DNA of 14,226 nt from assembly GCA_036260665.1 (NCBI GenBank), contig DATAMF010000203.1, positions 1-14,226 on the forward strand. Direction: 5' to 3'. The stretch is from DATAMF01 sp036260665. Its GTDB lineage: Bacteria > Chloroflexota > Anaerolineae > Aggregatilineales > Aggregatilineaceae. Both the position numbers and the translations under genes were made by a program. This document shows positions 6,736-13,694 of this stretch, one piece after another. Each line of letters begins with the position of its first letter. The first letter of the stretch is position 1. The notes under the pieces are model-generated. The model did no database searches, had not been told where the DNA came from, and saw nothing but the letters and a program-made list of their open reading frames with translations.

Positions 6736-7824
6736 ATGTCCGCTGATATTCTGCAACGCGCAATCCAACTCCTGCAATCCGGCCAGCGTGATCAGGCGCG
6801 GGCACTGTTCCAACAGGTGGTCCAGGCCGAGCCGAACAATGAAATGGCGTGGCTGTGGCTGGCGTCGGCAGCGGCTGACACCTTCGAATACCAGCGCGCG
6901 CTGCAAGAAGTGCTGCGCATTAATCCCGCTAATGAACAGGCGCGGCTGCAACTGGCACAGCTTCAACCGCCGTATGCGCGCCCACCCGCGCCCCAGCCGC
7001 CGCCCGGCTACGGTTATGGTTACGGGTACGGCGGGCCGGGTTATGTCGCGCCGCCGCCGATGCCCCGCCAGAAGCGCGGCTGCGTGGGGCCGTGTTTGAT
7101 CATCGTGCTGCTGTTTTTCATTCTGCCGTCGATCTTCTGTGTGGGATCAACTCTCGTCACGGATGGCACACTGGGGCCGCTGGATTTGATCGCCACTTAT
7201 TTTCCCGGCGATATGGGGCGCAAAACGGTCACATTTGAAACCGAGGGCCATCAGGTGTCGATGAAAGTGCCGCGTAGCTGGTTCCCGGCGATTGAGAACG
7301 AGACGTGGTGGGAACATATGGCGGATATGCTCAACGCGCTTGTGCCGTTTGAAGAGCGTGAGACGGATTGGCACGATGCGGCTGTGAGTGAGCGCGATTT
7401 GGATGATTATGCTGAGCTTTATATTGTCGAAACAAATCCGGTTTCGCTGCGGGCCGGGCAGTATCTCAGCATGCTCATGCTGGATGAAGTATCGGATGTC
7501 GAGAATGTGTATATTGAGGGCTACAGCCTCAATCTATCCAGCTTCGATTGTGATGATGTGGAAGGTCAAGTAGGGGATCTGGATGTGATCCGGTTGGGGC
7601 GGCTGTGCGGGATCGCCAAAGATTATAAAGAGGACATCGAACCGGATGACATGGATGGCTTTAAAGATGTTGATGTGCCGGATGCGCTGCATGTGGTGAT
7701 TTTTTATACGCCTATTGACGAGTATACGGCCTTGGAATGGTCGATTGTCATGCCGGAGGATCAGTATTATTACCAGTATGAAGATGACATCCGGGAGATG
7801 ATCAAATCAGTGGAAGTGAATTAG
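6736..7824 (+). CDS. TPR / proline-glycine-rich / single-span membrane protein
   Basis: 362 residues from the ATG at 6736, with AGGGGG at 6725-6730 5 nt upstream. An in-frame TTG at 6706 lies inside the previous coding region and is unlikely. Residues 1-76 are a short TPR-like helical domain (NEMAWLWLASAAADTFEYQRALQEVLRINPAN, typical of Chloroflexota proteins). Residues 78-112 are a Pro/Gly/Tyr-rich linker (GYGYGYGYGG). Residues about 118-141 are a single membrane span preceded by RQKRG, so the TPR part should be inside and the C-terminus outside. The outer domain (about 150-362, QVSMKVPRSWF, AELYIVETNP, MIKSVEVN) recalls DcrB/PsbP/Mog1-like folds, but this is only a resemblance of pattern. 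It is a paralogue of the broken gene at 5206: the pieces LDLIA-Y-PGD-GRKT-TFE and the TPR block are nearly the same, while the linkers differ. It is followed 12 nt later by the metallopeptidase-like gene. Confidence 0.87.
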   Translation: MSADILQRAIQLLQSGQRDQARALFQQVVQAEPNNEMAWLWLASAAADTFEYQRALQEVLRINPANEQARLQLAQLQPPYARPPAPQPPPGYGYGYGYGGPGYVAPPPMPRQKRGCVGPCLIIVLLFFILPSIFCVGSTLVTDGTLGPLDLIATYFPGDMGRKTVTFETEGHQVSMKVPRSWFPAIENETWWEHMADMLNALVPFEERETDWHDAAVSERDLDDYAELYIVETNPVSLRAGQYLSMLMLDEVSDVENVYIEGYSLNLSSFDCDDVEGQVGDLDVIRLGRLCGIAKDYKEDIEPDDMDGFKDVDVPDALHVVIFYTPIDEYTALEWSIVMPEDQYYYQYEDDIREMIKSVEVN

Positions 7825-7836
7825 GGGGTATGGATC

Positions 7837-8904
7837 GTGGATGGAGATTGGGTTCGGATTATCTTTTCGCATACCAGCGAGACGGCACAGGGGTTGCAGC
7901 AGCAGGCCCAAACGCTCTACGACATTTATGATTATGTGCGGCGAAGCAGCGACGGGTTGTTAGGAGCCGGGTTCGAGGCGGCGTTTCGGGCGGAGATCGA
8001 AGCGCGGGCGGAAGCGATTCAGCGGCGTGTGTATGCGCTGTCGTTAGAAGTAGACGAGGCCGGGCGTGATCTGATGACCGGATCACAACGACTGCGCGAG
8101 ATGGATGCCGAGTGTGCGGCGTTGTTCGAGGCGCTGCAAGCCGAGTATCTGGTTGCGCCCAGCGTGATGGGCTTTTTGGGGCTTGAGGATTTGTGGCACT
8201 TCGCGTTTGATCCGTATACGCTGGAAGAAGCCGCCGATTATCTGGATGATACCGCCGCCGGACAAGATTTGCTGAAGCAGGCCGAAGCGAACAAAGTGGG
8301 CTTCAAGCTGCCGGACGGGACGATTATCGGGTATACGGGCAAGGATGGCACGCTGATCCCGATCACCATTGATGATGCCAGCGTCGGGAGCGCGCTTTAT
8401 GACCCGAAGAACAAATCCATTGTGGTCAGCAATGACTTCTGGCAGCGGTTTGCGATGCGCGGCGATAAAAATGGGTTGGCCGCCTTATTGGGTCACGAAA
8501 TGCAGCATGCTGTCGATCATGCTGGCGGGCTGATGGCGGGACCGGATCTGAGCGCCAGCGCCTTGAAAGGCAAGAGTCTGGCGCAGGTTCAGGAGGATGT
8601 GCGCAAGGCCGTGATCCAGCAGGTGGAAACGGAAAACCGGGCGTATGCGCGCGGGGGCGCTATCGAAGCGGATAAAAGTTATACGGATGACGGCGTGCTG
8701 ACCAAAACTGAGGCCGAAAAGGTGCTGCATCACTCGTTGGGCGGCCAGTATAAAAACTACGAGGCGTATTACGAGCAAGCGATTGGGGAGATGGACTACT
8801 TCAAAAACAACGGGATCGAGGTCGATGTGTGGGTCGATTCGGGTGGGCAGGTGCAGGTCAGCCTGATGCAGCAAGCCGATTATATTCCAGCCGTGAACGC
8901 GTAG
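7837..8904 (+). CDS. Putative effector: WXG100-like helical head plus HExxH zincin
   Basis: 355 residues from a GTG at 7837 with AGGGGG (7823-7828) 8 nt upstream, overlapping the previous stop; no other start in this frame fits. Residues 1-105 are predicted long amphipathic helices with a break at SSDGLLGAGFEAAFRAEI (about 37-54) and a second helix pair ending LREMDAECAALFEAL. This is the helix-turn-helix layout of WXG100/LXG-type heads of ESX (type VII-like) substrates, though no exact W-x-G is present. A middle part (about 110-210) leads to LLGHEMQHAVDHAGG: His220, Glu221 and His224 form the zinc-binding and catalytic HExxH motif. Glu264 or Glu266 in VETENRAY is a good candidate for the third zinc ligand. 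The pattern recalls M91/NleD-like toxin peptidases, but the exact family is not certain. No signal peptide is seen. It lies between a membrane protein gene and a small partner gene (9 nt downstream), so the three are probably co-transcribed. Confidence 0.82.
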   Translation: MDGDWVRIIFSHTSETAQGLQQQAQTLYDIYDYVRRSSDGLLGAGFEAAFRAEIEARAEAIQRRVYALSLEVDEAGRDLMTGSQRLREMDAECAALFEALQAEYLVAPSVMGFLGLEDLWHFAFDPYTLEEAADYLDDTAAGQDLLKQAEANKVGFKLPDGTIIGYTGKDGTLIPITIDDASVGSALYDPKNKSIVVSNDFWQRFAMRGDKNGLAALLGHEMQHAVDHAGGLMAGPDLSASALKGKSLAQVQEDVRKAVIQQVETENRAYARGGAIEADKSYTDDGVLTKTEAEKVLHHSLGGQYKNYEAYYEQAIGEMDYFKNNGIEVDVWVDSGGQVQVSLMQQADYIPAVNA

Positions 8905-8913
8905 GAGGTCGTG

Positions 8914-9396
8914 ATGATCGAACCCTTTGCAGCGCAAATTCCACCGGATACGACGTTGTGGACGTATCAGGATGGCTGGATGACGTTTCAGTATCCGGCG
9001 GCGGGGCGCATTTTTCAATTTGAGCACGGTAAACAGAGTCAGGCTGTGCGGCTGGTGTGGACCGACGAATCGGGCGAAAAGCTGCGAATTCAGATCGAGC
9101 CGGTGCGCGAAAGCCTACAGGCCCACGCAGCGGCCCGCGCGCGGTATGAGTCGCGGACGACGCAACTGTACGCGAATGACATCAACCGCCCCCCGTTCCA
9201 GTTCGATGAACACGGGTGGCGCACGCGCTATCTGTTTGCGGATGGACTGCGGGCGATGCTGGTGTTTGATCTGGTGTTTGTGGAGACTTCTGCTGGGGTC
9301 TGGAGCGCCGCGTTCAGCACGGCAGCCCCACTGTACGAAGCGAATGTGTGGGTATTTGATCAGTTAGTAAAAACACTCCAGTTCGGTACAAGCTGA
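8914..9396 (+). CDS. Small partner protein, possibly DcrB/PsbP-like
   Basis: 160 residues from the ATG at 8914, which has AGGAGG (8903-8908) 5 nt upstream. A GTG at 8911 is also in frame but only 2 nt from the AGGAGG. The protein has no signal peptide or membrane span. It reads as one alpha/beta domain: TTLWTYQDGWMTFQYPAAGRI at the start, strands AVRLVWTDE and LRIQIEPV, then MLVFDLVFVET, AAFSTAAP and FDQLVKTLQF at the end. The opening W-F-YP and closing helix recall the Mog1/PsbP/DcrB (DUF1795) fold, a group that includes chaperones for secreted effectors, but I cannot confirm this from sequence alone. It follows the zincin gene by 9 nt and is the last gene before a new promoter at 9400. A chaperone or immunity role for the zincin is inferred from position only. 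Confidence 0.78.
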   Translation: MIEPFAAQIPPDTTLWTYQDGWMTFQYPAAGRIFQFEHGKQSQAVRLVWTDESGEKLRIQIEPVRESLQAHAAARARYESRTTQLYANDINRPPFQFDEHGWRTRYLFADGLRAMLVFDLVFVETSAGVWSAAFSTAAPLYEANVWVFDQLVKTLQFGTS

Positions 9397-9399
9397 CGA

Positions 9400-9428
9400 T
9401 TGACGCGGCGGCAACGCGGTGTTATAAA
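9400..9428 (+). promoter_or_regulatory. Strong sigma-70-type promoter of pfkA
   Basis: TTGACG (9400-9405) and TATAAA (9423-9428) each match the consensus at five of six positions and are separated by the ideal 17 bp. The -35 box begins 3 nt after the stop of the previous gene, and the pfkA ATG lies 38 nt past the -10 box. Confidence 0.75.
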
Positions 9429-9466
9429 ACCTCGGCTATTGTGTCAAGATTAGGAGCGAATGCGGC

Positions 9467-10435
9467 ATGTTGCGACGTATCGCAGTGATGACGAGTGGGG
9501 GCGATGCTCCCGGCATGAATCCGGCGATTCGCGCGGTAGTACGAACAGCTACCGCGCATGGAGTAGAAGTATACGGTATTCGACAGGCGTTTTCGGGCCT
9601 GTTGGCGGGCGATTTTGAGCGGATGAATAACCGCGACGTGAGCGGGATCATTGGACGCGGCGGCACGATTCTGCAAACCGCGCGCAACCTGGAATTCAAA
9701 ACGCCGCAGGGCCAAAAACGCGGCCTGCGCCGCCTGAACGAGCACGGCATTGATGGGATCGTTGTGATCGGTGGGGATGGCAGTCTGCGCGGGGCGTTGG
9801 CGCTGCACGAATTGGGCTTCCCGGTGATCGGTGTTCCCGGCAGCATTGACAATGATATGTATGGCACCAACATGAGCATCGGCGTGGATACAGCGCTGAA
9901 CACGATCCTCGATGCGATTGACAAACTGCGTGATACGGCCAGCAGCCACGAACGCTGTTTTCTGCTGGAAGTGATGGGGCGCAACTGCGGTTATCTGGCG
10001 ACGATTGGCGGCATTCTGGGCGGCGCGGAATTTATTGTGATCCCCGAAAAGCCTTCGACCCTGGAAGAGATCGGCAACACGCTGAATGAGGCGTATCTGA
10101 AGGGCAAGAGCCACGCGATGGGCGTCATCGCGGAAGGCGCAAACCTGAAGATTAACGAGATTGCCGAATATCTCGAAAATCATGAGGTTGGGTTTGAAGT
10201 GCGTATGACCGTGCTGGGGCATGTGGTGCGCGGCGGTGGTCCGAGCGCCTTTGACCGTCTGCTGGCGACACGGCTGGGGGTCGCGGCAGTCGAACGGCTG
10301 CTGGCCGGGGAAACCGGGGTGATGGTCGGCTTGCAGGGGCGCGATATTGGCACGGTGACGCTGGAAGAAGCGACGAGCAACCAGCGCAATGTGTCAGAAG
10401 AATATATCCAGATGTCGGATATGCTGGCGAAATAA
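9467..10435 (+). CDS. pfkA: ATP-dependent 6-phosphofructokinase
   Basis: 322 residues, the usual length of bacterial PfkA (about 320). It phosphorylates fructose 6-phosphate to fructose 1,6-bisphosphate, the committed step of glycolysis, in the cytoplasm. Visible family motifs: MTSGGDAPGMNPAIRAVVR (N-terminal nucleotide loop), GGDGS at 102-106 with Gly105, the equivalent of Gly104 in E. coli that marks ATP use, PGSIDND at 124-130 with Asp128 as the catalytic base, SSHERCFLLEVMGRNCGYLA (substrate binding), PEKPS, and VLGHVVRGGGPSAFDR (about 245-260). Both the Gly in GGDGS and the Gly in PGS point to ATP rather than pyrophosphate. The start has AGGAG (9452-9456) 10 nt upstream. It has its own promoter, and a weak hairpin follows it. 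A second phosphofructokinase of the other type lies less than 1 kb downstream. Confidence 0.96.
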   Translation: MLRRIAVMTSGGDAPGMNPAIRAVVRTATAHGVEVYGIRQAFSGLLAGDFERMNNRDVSGIIGRGGTILQTARNLEFKTPQGQKRGLRRLNEHGIDGIVVIGGDGSLRGALALHELGFPVIGVPGSIDNDMYGTNMSIGVDTALNTILDAIDKLRDTASSHERCFLLEVMGRNCGYLATIGGILGGAEFIVIPEKPSTLEEIGNTLNEAYLKGKSHAMGVIAEGANLKINEIAEYLENHEVGFEVRMTVLGHVVRGGGPSAFDRLLATRLGVAAVERLLAGETGVMVGLQGRDIGTVTLEEATSNQRNVSEEYIQMSDMLAK

Positions 10436-10442
10436 GAAACAT

Positions 10443-10486
10443 GAGGGGGGGAATTCCCGCACGGTTTGCGGTGAGTTCTACCCCTC
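10443..10486 (+). terminator. Hairpin after pfkA, possible terminator
   Basis: GAGGGG (10443-10448) can pair with CCCCTC (10481-10486), with an inner CCGC (10457-10460) and GCGG (10468-10471) stem. No T-run follows, so it may be a weak terminator or an RNA-stability element. Confidence 0.4.
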
Positions 10487-10592
10487 CTTCCGCCGTGATA
10501 TACGAGCGACCATTTCCTTGAGGGTCGGAATGAGAAATTTTGTTTAATGCTAACGATTGACGTTTGTTAAAGTATGATAAGGAGCTAGCGTA

Positions 10593-10988
10593 ATGGCATT
10601 CAAAACGACTATCAAAAAGCTGCCCAATGAACCGATTATTGTACTAACTCCAGTCTGGGACCTGGACGCGCAACCTGAAAATCCCTTGCTGCCCAATGAA
10701 CTGCTAGCGTTTTTGAACAAATTATCCGAGCCAGTTTTCCAGATTGCCGATCTGTCTGATGCGGAACTCAATATGGATGATTTAATGATTGGGGCAACCG
10801 TGATGGGACGCGGCGAAACATCTCCATTTCATCATCCGAACCTGCGACAGACGGTAGTGGTAACTCGAAGTGCAGCCGTCCGGGCCACCGCCATGGGCAT
10901 GGGCTATGATGTGTATGGGAATTTGTACATCCCGGTATACGAAAATTTCGAGGATGCTCTGGCTTATGTTCGCAGCCAGCTCGCGTAG
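10593..10988 (+). CDS. Small cytoplasmic protein of unknown function
   Basis: 131 residues; AAGGAG (10579-10584) lies 8 nt before the ATG, an excellent ribosome binding site. No signal peptide or membrane span. The protein has alternating strands and helices: EPIIVLTPVWDL, NELLAFLNKL (helix), EPVFQIADLSD, DDLMIGATVMG, a His-rich FHHPNL loop (79-84), TVVVTRSAAVRATAMGMG, NLYIPVYENFEDALAYVRSQL. The strand-helix order and final helix recall STAS/SpoIIAA-like domains found in many Chloroflexota proteins, but no diagnostic motif is present, so the fold call is weak. It lies between the two phosphofructokinase genes on the same strand. It is separated from the second by a strong terminator, so joint control with pfkA is possible only if the hairpin at 10443 reads through. 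Confidence 0.75.
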   Translation: MAFKTTIKKLPNEPIIVLTPVWDLDAQPENPLLPNELLAFLNKLSEPVFQIADLSDAELNMDDLMIGATVMGRGETSPFHHPNLRQTVVVTRSAAVRATAMGMGYDVYGNLYIPVYENFEDALAYVRSQLA

Positions 10989-11018
10989 GTTTTTTATTTT
11001 GTCCTCGCTCCTCTATTC

Positions 11019-11051
11019 AGCGGTGTTAAAATCGGACACCGCTCTTTTTTT
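11019..11051 (+). terminator. Rho-independent terminator
   Basis: A perfect 8-bp stem, AGCGGTGT (11019-11026) with ACACCGCT (11036-11043), with a 9-nt loop and a run of seven T (11045-11051). It closes the 10593 gene. Confidence 0.93.
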
Positions 11052-11095
11052 GTGCAAAAATAATGATGAATGTCACGGTACAATCGCGCAGGGGT

Positions 11096-11104
11096 TGTTA
11101 TAAT
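11096..11104 (+). promoter_or_regulatory. Extended -10 promoter of the PPi-phosphofructokinase gene
   Basis: TGTTATAAT is a perfect extended -10 element (TGn plus TATAAT at 11099-11104). No good -35 box is visible, as is usual for extended -10 promoters. It leaves an untranslated leader of about 90 nt. In the leader, TTTTGCC (11115-11121) and GGCAAAA (11150-11156) could pair around a long AT-rich loop. Confidence 0.6.
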
Positions 11105-11201
11105 GGAGAAGGTATTTTGCCCCAAACTATTATTTTGATTTTACTTTCAGGCAAAACGGGCCTGATCGCTTCTTGTTATTGCTCAATTGGAGGAGTTCTA
11201 C

Positions 11202-12377
11202 ATGTTACGAATTGGTGTTTTGACGGGTGGCGGTGACGTTCCGGGCCTTAACCCGTGCATTAAACAAATTGTCTACCGCGCGGAAGATGCCGGACATGAA
11301 GTGTATGGCATTCGACGGGGCTGGGGCGGCCTGCTCAACTACAATCTCGATGCAACCGAAAAGGAAAAAGCCGAGTGGGTCATGCCGCTGACGAAGCAGG
11401 TGGTCCGTACGGTTGACCGCACGGGCGGCACGTTCCTGCACACCTCGCGCACGAATCCCGGCAATGTCACGCCGGACGCGGTGCCCGAATTTTTGAAGGG
11501 CATGACCGTTCCGACGAAAAAAGACAAACACGGGCGTGAAGTCGGCGACTATACCGAACATTCCCTGCGCGTGCTGGAACACCTGGGCCTCGACGTGTTG
11601 ATCCCGATTGGCGGCGACGACACGCTGAGCTACGGCGAACGCATGCACCGCGAAGGTATGAAAGTCGTTGCGATCCCGAAAACGATGGACAACGACGTGT
11701 ATGGCACGGACTACTGCATCGGCTTCTCGACGGCGGTTACACGTTCGGTGGAATTCATTCACAACCTGCGAACCAGCGCCGGATCGCACGAACGGATCGC
11801 GGTGGTGGAACTGTTTGGCCGCAACTCCGGCGAAACCTCGCTGATCGCGGCCTATCTGGCGGGCGTGGATCGCGCGCTGATCTCCGAAGTGCCGTTTGAC
11901 GCCCACCGTCTGGCCGAACTACTGTTGAAGGACAAGGCCGTGAATCCCAGCAACTACGCCATGCTGACCGTGTCGGAAGGCGCGCGCATGGTCGAAGGCG
12001 AGATCATCCAGAGCGGCGAGGCGGATGCCTACGGACACCAGAAGCTTGGCGGCGTCGGGCAGTTGGTGGGCGATATGCTCAAGAAGATCACCGGCCACAA
12101 CATTATTTACCAGCAAGTTGCCTACCTGATGCGCTCCGGTGCGCCGGACTCGCTCGACCTGATGGTGGCGGCGAACTATGCCCAGATGGCGATGAGCCTC
12201 GTGGAGCAGGGCCGTTTTGGTCGGATGGTGGCACTGCAACGCGGCCTGTACACCGACATCAACATGAGCACGATCATGCAGGGCATCAAGCGCGTGAACG
12301 TGGCCGAACTGTACGATGTCGAAGAGTACCGCCCGAAGGTGCGTCACGTCTTCGGTATGCCGATGTTCCTGATGTAA
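11202..12377 (+). CDS. PPi-type 6-phosphofructokinase
   Basis: 391 residues from the ATG at 11202; GGAGGAG (11189-11195) lies 6 nt upstream. An in-frame TTG at 11187 overlaps this ribosome binding site and is rejected. It is a phosphofructokinase: LTGGGDVPGLNPCI at the N-terminus, GGDDT at 137-141, PKTMDND at 159-165 with Asp163 as catalytic base, GSHERIAVVELFGRNSGE (about 194-211), and a C-terminal GLYTDINMSTIMQG block. Two positions define phosphoryl donor. Asp140 replaces the Gly of ATP enzymes, and Lys160 replaces the Gly of PGT. Both are marks of pyrophosphate-dependent enzymes, whose reaction is reversible. Compared with PfkA it has an inserted segment (about 84-118, with KKDKHGREVGDY). 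It has its own promoter, long leader and terminator, so it is transcribed separately from pfkA. Codons look stronger and more GC-rich than in the AT-rich genes downstream, as expected for a highly expressed gene. PPi use is inferred from residues, not proven. Confidence 0.93.
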   Translation: MLRIGVLTGGGDVPGLNPCIKQIVYRAEDAGHEVYGIRRGWGGLLNYNLDATEKEKAEWVMPLTKQVVRTVDRTGGTFLHTSRTNPGNVTPDAVPEFLKGMTVPTKKDKHGREVGDYTEHSLRVLEHLGLDVLIPIGGDDTLSYGERMHREGMKVVAIPKTMDNDVYGTDYCIGFSTAVTRSVEFIHNLRTSAGSHERIAVVELFGRNSGETSLIAAYLAGVDRALISEVPFDAHRLAELLLKDKAVNPSNYAMLTVSEGARMVEGEIIQSGEADAYGHQKLGGVGQLVGDMLKKITGHNIIYQQVAYLMRSGAPDSLDLMVAANYAQMAMSLVEQGRFGRMVALQRGLYTDINMSTIMQGIKRVNVAELYDVEEYRPKVRHVFGMPMFLM

Positions 12378-12402
12378 ATCACCCGGTTTGGGGAATAATC
12401 AG

Positions 12403-12436
12403 AGGGGCAGTGCGCACGTGCTGCCCCTTTTGTTTT
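12403..12436 (+). terminator. Rho-independent terminator of the PPi-phosphofructokinase gene
   Basis: AGGGGCAG (12403-12410) pairs with CTGCCCCT (12421-12428) around TGCGCACGTG and is followed by TTTTGTTTTT. The stem sequence resembles those at 881 and 1972 but is shorter and has a different loop. Confidence 0.88.
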
Positions 12437-12477
12437 TCCGGGGCGAGTATAGTGTGCGTCGTCAGCATCAAGCGAAC

Positions 12478-12522
12478 TGGCTGAAAAGTCTCTGTTGGCG
12501 AGGCTAACGCGGTCTGAAGGCA
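12478..12522. repeat. Degenerate copy A of a dispersed intergenic element
   Basis: The stretch with CTGAAAAGTCTC, GCGAGGC, AAC and CTGAAG in order matches 13783-13829 at roughly three bases in four, with the same order and spacing of conserved blocks. Neither copy is in a real gene. Confidence 0.45.
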
Positions 12523-12579
12523 TACAGCATCAGGACGCGGCTCACCGTGATAGTGGCCGCACTAAGCAGGAGGAATTCA

Positions 12580-13167
12580 GTGGGGGATAGTAAGTTTAAA
12601 GAAATGTGGGAACGAGTTGCAAGTCTTTTGACGTTGTCTCAAGAAGAGCTTGCCGAGGTTGCCGAAGAGCTTCGCAAGGATAAGCCAAGTGCTGACCGTT
12701 ATATCCTTATCCGCATTCTGGGTAAGGGGGGAGGTATATCCTACAGGCAGATGGTTGAGGGCTTCCTGAATAGTCCAGGTGATCCGATGCTTGCGCAAAG
12801 CGCTTTATGGACGTTATGCATCTATTGGGGACTTACGGGTCAATATCTTCCCCAAGTTCAAGATTTCGTACAAGGCGTTTCGTGGGATAGCGAAGAAGAT
12901 GTCCGCATATCAGCTATCACTATTGCGGGAGAATATTTGCGAGCTAAACCCAATCCAACCCTACTCAGACAACTCATGACGATCTTTGAGAATCCTGAAG
13001 AACGCCAGATCGTGCGAGAGGTCGCCTATCGCGCTCTGGGGCGAGCCATCGGGCGGGCACATACTGAACTTCCGGGCGGTTCTCGATCTTTGGATTGGGC
13101 TAAAGACATCGATCCGACCATTCTACAGGCCGCCAAGCGTCGATTTTCAGAAGAAACCTCAGAGTAA
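12580..13167 (+). CDS. HEAT-repeat-like protein
   Basis: 195 residues from a GTG at 12580 with AGGAGGA (12568-12574) 5 nt upstream, which decides the start over an in-frame GTG at 12547 that has none. The protein is almost all helical with no signal peptide or membrane span. After an N-terminal helix (EELAEVAEELRKD), residues about 38-160 look like three to four HEAT-type helix pairs: LAQSALWTLCIYWGL, EEDVRISAITIAGEYLRA, NPTLLRQLMTIF, and ERQIVREVAYRALGRAIG. The last 35 residues include DWAKDIDP and a charged tail. HEAT repeats bind proteins, and some small ones act as toxin immunity proteins. No toxin partner is seen beside this gene, so no function is assigned. Its base composition is clearly more AT-rich than the phosphofructokinase genes, which fits an accessory gene. 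It converges with the minus-strand gene at 13258. Confidence 0.78.
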   Translation: MGDSKFKEMWERVASLLTLSQEELAEVAEELRKDKPSADRYILIRILGKGGGISYRQMVEGFLNSPGDPMLAQSALWTLCIYWGLTGQYLPQVQDFVQGVSWDSEEDVRISAITIAGEYLRAKPNPTLLRQLMTIFENPEERQIVREVAYRALGRAIGRAHTELPGGSRSLDWAKDIDPTILQAAKRRFSEETSE

Positions 13168-13257
13168 AGGAATAGCTGAGGCATAAAATAATTAGGGTCT
13201 GCCAATCTGTCTCTCTCGCGACCTATATTCCCCTCTGCAGAAAACTCATCTGGCTAC

Positions 13258-13638
13258 TTATCGAAAAATCCAAAACTCGCGAGGTTTGACACCAGACTTT
13301 TTTAGTGCCTTAGCCGTTTTTAGCGGCACTCCCTTTTGGCATAGTAACTGTCCCCGGTCAAGATATACTGCAACTTTTGACCCTTTTATTTTTTTATAGA
13401 CTAGATCGTTAATCCCTTCAAAATCTTGTATATCAATATCCAACAACCAGTATTCCCTACCAAAATGCCACATATCGATAACAACCACTGTTTTGTCAGT
13501 TCCCAAAACTATTTGCTCAAGATCAACAACCAGGCCGTTCTCTTTTAGTAACTGTATCCGCTCTTGACGTAGTTTTCGCTGGTTAAGGAAGAAGTTAAGC
13601 TGACTAATCCCCTGCCAATCGAAATGTTCCTCATCCAT
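13258..13638 (-). CDS. Unknown small protein, duplicated at the window edge
   Basis: 126 residues from the ATG at 13636-13638 (minus strand), with GGAG 9 nt upstream. An in-frame ATG at 13651-13653 would add five residues and also has an AGGA, but only the inner ATG is kept in the second copy at 14170, so I prefer it. No signal peptide or membrane span. The N-terminus is acidic and aromatic (MDEEHFDWQG), then a basic helix (NQRKLRQERIQLLKENG), a strand-rich core (VVVIDMWHFGREYWLLDIDIQDF), KVAVYLDRGQLLCQKG, and a basic C-terminus (KTAKALKKSGVKPREFWIFR). I do not recognise the family, and no catalytic motif stands out. It is AT-rich compared with the left of the window. It is convergent with the HEAT-like gene and divergent from its own paralogue. 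Confidence 0.75.
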   Translation of the reverse strand: MDEEHFDWQGISQLNFFLNQRKLRQERIQLLKENGLVVDLEQIVLGTDKTVVVIDMWHFGREYWLLDIDIQDFEGINDLVYKKIKGSKVAVYLDRGQLLCQKGVPLKTAKALKKSGVKPREFWIFR

Positions 13639-13643
13639 AATGT
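13582..13643 (-). repeat. Left arm of a 62-bp perfect inverted repeat
   Basis: The minus strand of these 62 bp is identical to the + strand at 14165-14226. It holds the start codon and first 18 further codons of the minus-strand gene. The identity reaches the right edge of the window, so the true repeat may be longer. Confidence 0.93.
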
Positions 13644-13665
13644 TTAGCTCCATGAATTTCCTATC

Positions 13666-13694
13666 AGTGTAAATCTTCAGAACCTTTCAGACAA
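13666..13694 (-). promoter_or_regulatory. Possible promoter of the minus-strand gene
   Basis: On the minus strand TTGTCT (13694-13689) and TACACT (13671-13666) are 17 bp apart, each with four of six consensus matches, and lie 28 nt before the preferred start codon. Confidence 0.4.

Noticed and set aside
9422..10222. Long open frame on the minus strand opposite pfkA
   Set aside because: It is a shadow of the strong pfkA reading frame, caused by codon bias, and its 3' end runs into the pfkA promoter.
10551..10578. TTGACG plus TATGAT as promoter of the 10593 gene
   Set aside because: The boxes are only 10 bp apart, too close for a sigma-70 promoter.
11205..11906. Long open frame opposite the PPi-phosphofructokinase
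   Set aside because: Same cause: antisense of a GC-biased, clearly coding gene; the translation is His/Arg/Val-rich with no domain.
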